Shown in pieces: positions 57,584 through 64,000 of a DNA stretch of 64,000 bases. The DNA comes from Diphasiastrum complanatum (lineage: Eukaryota > Streptophyta > Lycopodiopsida > Lycopodiales > Lycopodiaceae): assembly GCA_029204225.1 (NCBI GenBank), contig CM055113.1, positions 23,146,405-23,210,404 of the forward strand, written 5' to 3'. A program made the position numbers and the translations under genes. Below the pieces are notes generated by a model. It saw only the letters and a program-made list of their open reading frames with translations, was not told where the DNA came from and made no database searches. The stretch's first letter is position 1. Each line of letters begins with the position of its first letter.

Positions 57584-58368
57584 TGTCAAAAAATCAAAGA
57601 ATAGGACTCAATTAGATCTACAAAAGATCAATAAGAGTGATTGAAAACTTGGAATATTGATCTATCTCCAAACTAGCATCCAAAACTAGCTTTTACTTGA
57701 CAATTTTCACACATCTAAGCAAAAACAATCAAAAATAATGATCAAAAGCCTTCACATGTGTGACGTATAGTAGGTGTACGGCCTTCTAACAACAAAAATG
57801 ATTACTTATCATTTCCTAAGCATTCATTCACAGCAAACATGCTTAATAGAGTGAAAAAGCTTAGATTGCTCCCAAATCAATGTCTTGCTTCTTCATACCT
57901 CAAAGTGGATCCATCATGGATTAAATACAAAATCATCATACTCTCTCTCTCTCTCAGCTAATTCCAGCACATGTGAGATAGGTCATGTGCTTATCCATAT
58001 CCACTTTGGCTAAGATTCCATTAAATTGCCACATCATCATTGGTGGCTAGTGTTGACCTTCTAGATTTCTACAAACTAGGAGATAGGTCCTACAATCTAG
58101 GAGATTTGACATTTGACTTGTATGAAAACTATATACAATGGATCTGAACTTTCTACATGATATTTCACACGTGGGGGACCACACCTACCCATGTGATATA
58201 GCATTTTCTACCACTAGAATGATGTCAAGTGGCATAACATTACTAAACTAGTTTTTGGCCAATTTAACCACTAGTCTCCAAATTAAATGAGACGTACAAC
58301 CTATATGATCTATCTATTTGACTTAGTCATAGATTTCACATGTGGGAACAGGCTCCACACATGTCTAA
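57584..58368 (-). repeat. Probable LTR interrupted by copia D
   Basis: Plus-strand TGTCAAAAAATC starts next to the PBS at 57572. A (CT)n stretch lies at about 57940-57955. The LTR reaches the copia D boundary at 58368, where it may be cut. No second copy is seen. Confidence 0.4.
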
Positions 58369-59227
58369 TGTTTTGGAGAGAGGGAGATGAACGAGTTGAG
58401 AAAAGGTGTCGTATGTTAGAAACGAAAAGTAAGCTCAAAGAGGTAAGACGAACACGAACGAGATACGAACTCGAACAAGAAACGAACAAGAAACAAACTC
58501 GAACAGGAAAATGAATGATAAGCATAGCTATATTAACATAGATCTGAATGCATAACAAATAACTGTATCAGATTAAGTATATCATGAATACATGTCAATA
58601 ATGCGGTGGAGCACAAGACAATAGCCGACAAAACTGCGTGCCCTACGAAGCTTATACAATCTATAAAGGAATAAAACCTTATTGCTGACAATCAAGAATC
58701 AATGCGCAAGGCATCTACTTCGTCTCCAGTCATCAACTCATCAACTCATTCACTCATTAACCTGAATCCACCAGTATATATACATTATATTATAGGTGTG
58801 CAGATGTGAAAAGTATAGAGTGGATGTGCTATCTGTAAGAGATCGTGGGTGGCTGCAGTCGTTGTTCAATTTGTTAGCACAGCTGCATGGGGTGAGCGTG
58901 AAAAGGGTGCGACGTCAGTCAGTGCTAAAGTGATCGTTGGTGATGACAATGTGAAAAGTGCATCACTCTTATGAGTAGTCTTAGGATTAGATTTACAAGG
59001 TGCCTTTGCTTTTAGGGCACCTTTGGCATTTTGTAAGATAGTGTCCCATTTTCGCCTGTCACCATAACGTGTGTAAAAACACAATGTCCCGATTCTTTTG
59101 CCTTTTCTTCGTCTGTGCAAATTGCGTGTAAATATGCAGATTGCGCAACAACGTTAGTAAATATGCAACATGAATGGAGGCAAATCAAAATGGGATTTAA
59201 GGAGAGTAGAGGGAATAAATCCAACAC
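58369..59227 (-). repeat. Copia D 3' LTR, with a 305-bp deletion
   Basis: Plus strand TGTTTTGGAGAG ... AAATCCAACA. It aligns with 63413-64000 but lacks the segment matching 63555-63859. The junction falls in AATG, present at both ends of the missing segment in the other LTR. Confidence 0.88.
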
Positions 59228-59240
59228 CCCCCCTTAATCT
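59228..59240 (-). other. Polypurine tract of copia D
   Basis: The minus strand reads ATTAAGGGGGGG directly before the TGTTGGATTT start of the LTR. Confidence 0.8.
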
Positions 59241-59244
59241 GGAT

Positions 59245-60001
59245 CCATGAATGCCTTGATCTTCAGACTGAGCAATGCACAAAATTTGTTATGTGCATTA
59301 ACACTGAGTGCTTTCGTGAAGATGTCTGCAACCATGTCATGCATTCTGCAGTACGTTAAGCTTACCTCTCTGTCGAGAACCTTGCCCCTGATGTAGTGAT
59401 ATCTGACCTCAATGTGCTTACTCCTAGAATGAAATCTAGGGTTGGCCGATAAAGCAATAGCACTTTGGTTATCACAAAACTAAATTGTAGGGTTGTATTG
59501 ATACAGATTGATGTCTGACAGCAAATTTCTCAACCAAAACGCTTCCTTAATAGATTGAGAAGCAGCAATGTATTTTGCTTCAGTAGAAGAAAGTGCGATA
59601 GAGGTTTGCTTACGACTATTCCACGAAATAGGACCGTCGTTGAAGAAGAATGTAAATCCAAATGTGGACTTACGATTGTCTGCATCTCCTCCCCAGCTTG
59701 CATCAGAATAACCACTGAGCTGATGAAGATTGTCGTTGTTGACATCTCCATAGCAGATGCACTGGTCCATGGTAGCTCAAATATACCTCATGACTCGAAT
59801 AAGAGCCTTCCAATGGGTAATGCCAAGATTAGCCATGTATTGGCTGAGTGAGCTAACAGCAAAAGAGATATATGGTCTTGTACAGACCATTGCGTACTTG
59901 AGAGATCCTAGTATCGATTGATACGGATACTCTCTCATTTGCTCCTCTTCCTGCTTGGTCTGGGGACATTGGTCCTTTGACAAATGCAGGCCTGGATCCA
60001 T
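59245..60001 (-). pseudogene. Copia D RNase H
   Basis: Begins MDPGLHLSKDQCPQ and SILGSLKYAMVCTRPYISFA. A stop at about 59775 follows VMRYI. It continues LSGYSDASWGGDADNRKSTF, ISWNSRKQTSIALSSTEAKY, then, after a TAA at about 59480, FCDNQSAIALSANPRFHSRS, KHIEVRYHYIRGK and MVADIFTKALS to the PPT. Catalytic-type acidic residues are present; two nonsense codons break it. Confidence 0.88.
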
Positions 60002-60013
60002 TGGTGAGTGAGC

Positions 60014-60800
60014 TTATTTAAAATTCATCAAATTATATTTGTTAAGAACATTATGAAGATACCTTTGTTGAGTGATGTAAATCAGTCGATTTGCTCTGTC
60101 TCTGTGGATTTGAATTCCCAGACATAAGTGAGCTTTGTCCAAATCAGTCATGTCAAATTCTGAGAACAGCATCTGTTTCGAATCCTTAACCATATTGGTA
60201 TCGTTGCTGAAGAGAAACATATCATCCACATACAAGGTGATGATAATGAAGGATTGTTGCACTGACTTCAAATAAACGTTGCAATCAGCAGTGCTTGGTT
60301 TGAATCCTTGTTCAATGAGGAATGTGTTGATCCTCTGAAACCAAGCCCTAGCAGACTGTTTCAAGCCGTACAGTGCTTTGTGGAGTTTACAAACATGATT
60401 CTTCATGCCTTCCAGAACGTATCCTTCGGGTTGGATCATGTAGATATCTTCTTGTATAACTCCATTCAGATAGGTTGTTTGTACATCAAGTTGATGTACT
60501 TTGAGGTCGGCAGTTGCAGCATAAGACAAGAGCATCCGGATCAACGAATGTTTGACGACTGGACTAAAAGTCTCATTGTAGTCGACACTCGGGATCTGGG
60601 TGAATCCTTGTGCTACCAGTCTAGCCTTCCTTCGATCATTTGCTCCGTTGGCATTATATTTGATCTTAAAGATCCATTTGCAATCAATGATATTGCAACC
60701 AATACGAGCTTCGACTAATGACCATGTCTAATTCTTAATCAAAGAGGAATACTCTCTGTCCATGGCATCTCTCCAGAGATCAGAGTTTGGTCGGCTAAGT
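60014..60800 (-). pseudogene. Copia D reverse transcriptase
   Basis: Long open reading from about 60735: CNIIDCKWIFKIKYNANG, RKARLVAQGFTQIPSVDYNE, FSPVVKHSLIRMLLSYAA, QLDVQTTYLNGVIQEDIYMI, ALYGLKQSARAWFQRI, the catalytic IIITLYVDDMFLFS, and DLDKAHLCLGIQIHRD. Only one stop (TAG in the KN-TWS segment near 60730) lies at its start. A stop near 60014 separates it from RNase H. This is the best preserved RT in the window. Confidence 0.9.
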
Positions 60801-61018
60801 GCCTCTTCGACTGTCGTCGGTTCCTGCATTAAGAGACCGGCAGACTCAGGAGTATACCTTGTGGGATGTGTGCGCACTCGGCTTGATCTTCTGGGAGGAT
60901 TCGACTGATGAACCGCTCCTGGGACTTGTTGATGAGAGCATCAACATCTTCGTCTGATTCGCTGTCTCGAAGTGGGTCGACAATACATATGCCTGAGCCA
61001 GAAGCTCGGACTGTCGTG

Positions 61019-61426
61019 TCAACGGCAGGTGATGAAGGTTCCTTGAGCAATATCCTTGCCTTTGAGGTCGACGAGCTGATCCTCGATAAAGACTGTATCC
61101 CGGCTATACAAGATTTGCTGGGTATCAGGATCGTACAACTTGTAAGTGTTATCAAACGAAGTATATCCGATCATGATGGTCTTGAGACCTTGGAAGTCCA
61201 ATTTCTTCCTTGTGTCCTTTGGGATCTGCACGTAGGCAATGCACCCAAACACTCTTAGGTTCTTCAAAGAAGGCTTAGAGCCTGTCCACACCTTGTGGGG
61301 TGTCTTGTTTGAGAGGACCTTGGTCGAACATCTGTTCTGGACGTAAGCTGTAGTGGAGACAGCTTCAGCCCAGAATCTCTTGGGCAACGATGCATGCGAT
61401 AGCACACATTTAGCAGATTCGACCAA
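61019..61426 (-). pseudogene. Copia D integrase C-terminal part
   Basis: Open frame: LPKRFWAEAVSTTAYVQNRC, NKTPHKVWTGSKPSLKNLRV, FGCIAYVQIPKDTRKKLDF and DTVFIEDQLV. Here the Arg before VFGC is retained, unlike in copia C and the fragment at 1-1019. The variable linker follows to about 60800 in broken frames. Confidence 0.85.
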
Positions 61427-61446
61427 AGTACGGTTCTTCCTCTTAA

Positions 61447-62400
61447 CTAAGCCATTAGACTGAGGACTGTAAGGAGTGATGAATTGTTGCTCAATGCCTT
61501 GGCTTTGGCAGTACTCCTTAAACTTGATAGAGATATATTCTCCAGCGTAGTCTGACCTTGGGCCTTGATCGTCCTTCCAGTCTCCTTTTCTGCACGCTCC
61601 TTGAAGATTTTGAAGCAGTTGAAGGCTTCTGATTTCTTCTTTGTGAAGTACACCATAGTCCTTCTGGAGAATTCGTCAATAAAGGTTATAGGATACTTGG
61701 CGTCCTTCAACGAAGGATTTTTCATCGGGCCACAAATATCTGAATGTACAACATCTAGCAATCCTCTAGCAACATGTTGATGGCTTGACTTAAATGGTTT
61801 CCTAGTCTGTTTACCAACTAGACAGTCTTGATAGACAGGTAACTCGACCTTTTCGCGAGGATAGTCGAGATCAAGAACAATAGATTGTCTAGACATTCGT
61901 TGTATAGCAGCATGATTTAAATGACCAAGTCTATAATGCCAAAGTAAACCTTTATTCGAATGAATTGAAGTACTGAGAGCCTGACTAGAGGCAGAAAAGT
62001 AATGACTCAAGTTATACAAGTATCCATGCATCTTTCCGAGTGATAGGATCTTGCATGTCCTATCAACTACTTTACACTGATCACATTCGAACTCTATTCT
62101 ATGTCCTAGATCTGTGATTCTGTTTATAGAGAGTAGATTCGTAGATAACTTTGGTACATACAGGACTTTAGAGAGTAGCTTAGACTGATCATTTGCAAAG
62201 CATAATCTTATAGTGCCTTCACCTTTAATAGCTTGTGTGCTATTGTCGCCAAGGTGAACAAATTTCTGAGTACTGTAAGGTGTATAGGACTCGAAACAGC
62301 CAATGAGGCTAGTCATGTGTTGAGTGGCTCGGAATCCAGGAACCAAGAACTGTCGCTAGAGGCTCCTTGATGGTTGGTCATGAAGGCATCATGATCCGCT
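61447..62400 (-). pseudogene. Copia D protease and integrase N-terminus/core
   Basis: The protease active site should read SWFLDSGATQHMTS. One G is missing after GATTCC at about 62330, so DS is followed by a frameshift and the next frame resumes as RATQHMTSLIGCF. Downstream is open to 61447: LYVPKLSTNLLSINRITDLG, LLWHYRLGHLNHAAIQRMSR (both zinc His), VYQDCLVGKQTRKPF (first Cys changed to Tyr), VVHSDICGPMKNPSLKDAKY and ITFIDEFSRRTMVYF. After the first core block the frame is disturbed. Confidence 0.85.
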
Positions 62401-62429
62401 TCTTGAATAGTCTGTAGAGCTTCTGCAGC

Positions 62430-63257
62430 TGCATTTGCCACTTGATTCAACTGCCCTTTGTTGTTGTTCTTTGCTTGAAGTATTCGGCAGTCTTGTATTT
62501 CATGGTTGTTTCGTTTGTAGTATCTGCAGAACAGCTTCTTCTTTGTCTGCGGATTCGACTGTTCCTTGTGCTGAGCTGGTTTCTATTCTAGCTTTGATTG
62601 CTTCGGGCCTTTCTTCTTCTTCTGCTTTGTCGTGCTCTTGTTGGTGTACTACAAGGCGTGAGAATCAGCTGGGGAACTCGAGGCTTCGTTCCTTCGCGTG
62701 TCTTCCTACAACAACATAGTAATGACTCTCGAAAGAGTCAATTCTGGATGAGTCGTGATGATCATCACCCAGCTATCGTAAGAACTTGGCAAGCTTGTAA
62801 GCAGCTGCATCACTACGTCTTGATCATCTATGACAAATCCGACGGCGGCCATTTGTCTTAGCAGGTTCTTGAATTGATTAATGTGATTCTGCAGAGAATC
62901 GCCATTCGTCATCTTGAGAGAGTAGAATTTCTTCCTGAGATGTAGCTTGGAAGCTATATCTTGCACTTCGTATAGTGTGCTCAAGATGTCCCAAACTTCT
63001 TTCGATGTCTGAGCCTCGGATACATGGCCGATCTGGGTATCCGTGATGTTGAGGATGATCAGCGTGAAAGTTTTTCCATCCTTCAGCTTCCATCTGGCGA
63101 TTGTCGCGTCGTCCACTTCGGGTTTCCCTTCTGCACCTGTAACAACGTCGTACAATTCTTTTGCCATTAGTACAGTTTTCATCTTAAATTTCCACAGATG
63201 GTAATTGGCTCCATCAAGCTTGTCCATGATAGGACTGGCTTTCCCTTGAGAATCCAT
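62430..63257 (-). pseudogene. Copia D gag
   Basis: ATG at 63257. IMDKLDGANYHLWKFKMKTV, KTFTLIILNITDTQIGHVSE, LHLRRKFYSLKM, QNHINQFKNLLRQMAAVGFV and LLTSLPSSYDSWVMIITTHP are open to a stop at 62706. The tail continues in another frame, with the zinc knuckle CRYYKRNNHEIQDC at about 62535-62495, in which the second Cys is Tyr. Full usual gag length. Confidence 0.88.
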
Positions 63258-63400
63258 GTGGAAGAGTTAGTCTAAGTGATAGGAGAAACTATCAGTGACT
63301 TAAGTATGAAAATCTGATACCGAAAAATACAGAACAAGAAAAATTACTCTATCGGCTAGTAGAGTCTTGTACTGTGGAAGCTTATCAAGCTATGAAAATA

Positions 63401-63412
63401 GCTCTGATACCA
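63401..63412 (-). other. Primer-binding site of copia D
   Basis: Minus strand TGGTATCAGAGC, immediately next to the CA end of the 5' LTR. Confidence 0.93.
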
Positions 63413-64000
63413 TGTTGGAGAGAGGGAGATGAACGAGTTGAGAAAAGGTGTCATATGTTAGAAACGAAAAGTAAGCTCAAAGAGGTAAGACGAACATGAA
63501 CGAGAAACGAACTCGAACAAGAAATGAACGAGAAACAAACTCGAACAGAAAATGTTCGTGCGCAGTGGAACGAGCTATACGACTCTCTCCGTAAGCATGA
63601 CTACGCCTATCAGAACGAACAAAACGGTAGTGATGGGAATCACAGTCGTTCTTGATTACATAGCCAAACTTTAATAAATGAATGAAGCTCCAGAAGAATG
63701 GTTTGTCGCGAATAGTAAGACAAACTATTTGTCGCGAATGATTCGCGAAGTGCTAGATGGTGCTCGACTGATAATTAGTCGCAAATGATTCGCGAAAGAC
63801 AAGACTAAATGTTAGTCGTTTATTACTAGAAAGAACAACTAGAAAGATTAGACAAAATGAATGATAAGCATAGCAATATTAACATAGATCTGAACGCAGA
63901 AAGAACTGTATCAGATTAAGTATATCATGAATACATGTCAATAATGCGATGGCTCACAAGACAATAGCGGACTAAACCGCGTGCCCTACGAAGCTTATAC
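63413..64000 (-). repeat. Copia D 5' LTR (incomplete at window end)
   Basis: Plus strand TGTTGGAGAGAGGG onward, matching 58369 onward. It contains a 305-bp segment absent from the other LTR, with several TCGCGAA sites (about 63707, 63734, 63745, 63780-63797) and GAAC/GAAA-rich arrays at 63480-63550. Confidence 0.9.

Larger units (their letters stand above)
58369..64000 (-). mobile_element. Copia D: Ty1/copia element, right LTR runs off the window
   Basis: Minus strand: 5' LTR (63413 onward, cut by the window end), PBS (63401-63412), gag, knuckle, protease, integrase, RT, RNase H, PPT, 3' LTR (58369-59227). The coding region is the longest-open copia sequence here, with RT catalytic residues intact, but the protease active site is frameshifted and the knuckle mutated. 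The flank at 58364-58368 is tctaa; the matching target duplicate would lie outside the window. Confidence 0.9.

Noticed and set aside
1-64000. tRNA or rRNA genes
   Set aside because: I looked for B-box-like GGTTCGANNCC with paired acceptor ends and for conserved rRNA stretches and saw none; this is not a substitute for a tRNAscan run.

Overview
This window reads as nuclear DNA from a land plant with a large, repeat-rich genome. There are no bacterial-style operons. Most recognisable coding sequence is decayed LTR retrotransposon: at least four Ty1/copia units, several copia fragments, one Ty3/gypsy chromovirus remnant and one gag-only element. The primer-binding sites are mostly the plant tRNA-iMet type (TGGTATCAGAGC or a near variant). 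The one clear host gene has many small introns with ordinary plant splice sites. That gene resembles a family I remember from animals (C18orf63/DUF4708), which would fit a seed-free plant, but I cannot confirm the species. I see no tRNA, rRNA or CRISPR array.

Layout. 1-1.0 kb: plus-strand copia pol fragment. 1.04-6.66 kb: minus-strand copia A, both LTRs cut. 6.7-9.6 kb: AT-rich, with a 37-bp minisatellite. 9.6-10.4 kb: very old copia RT/RNase H relic. 10.9-18 kb: unclassified repeats, a hairpin, and a minus-strand fragment of a possible host gene. 19.2-24.96 kb: an unclassified transposon-like ORF split by minus-strand copia B. 25.6-28.4 kb: minus-strand LTR-element remnants and a GA microsatellite. 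28.664-34.157 kb: copia C on the plus strand, structurally complete with a 5-bp target duplication, probably inserted in the LTR of the minus-strand chromovirus F (coding part 34.5-37.82 kb). 37.86-38.30 kb: copia RNase H fragment. 38.304-44.772 kb: gag-only element G on the minus strand, with LTRs, an Asp-tRNA-like primer site and a 2.6-kb repeat-rich leader. 45.8-46.7 kb: copia 3' fragment.

47.6-54.1 kb is the low-copy island. It holds two putative exons of an unidentified gene, then a 13-exon plus-strand gene (49.271-54.057 kb) with a stop codon in its last exon and a tandemly duplicated symmetric exon. Arrays of GCACCTTC/GAAGGTGC hairpins lie on both sides of the 13-exon gene, at about 48.3-48.8 and 54.2-54.45 kb. 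55.4-58.4 kb: copia fragment, two tandem duplications and an LTR start. 58.369 kb to the window end: copia D on the minus strand, the best preserved RT in the window, with its right LTR running off the end.

The copia elements follow the usual order gag - protease - integrase - RT - RNase H between PBS and PPT. Every copy seen is broken by stops, frameshifts or deletions, so none looks able to move by itself. The LTRs of several different copia families share the palindrome TTCGCGAA.
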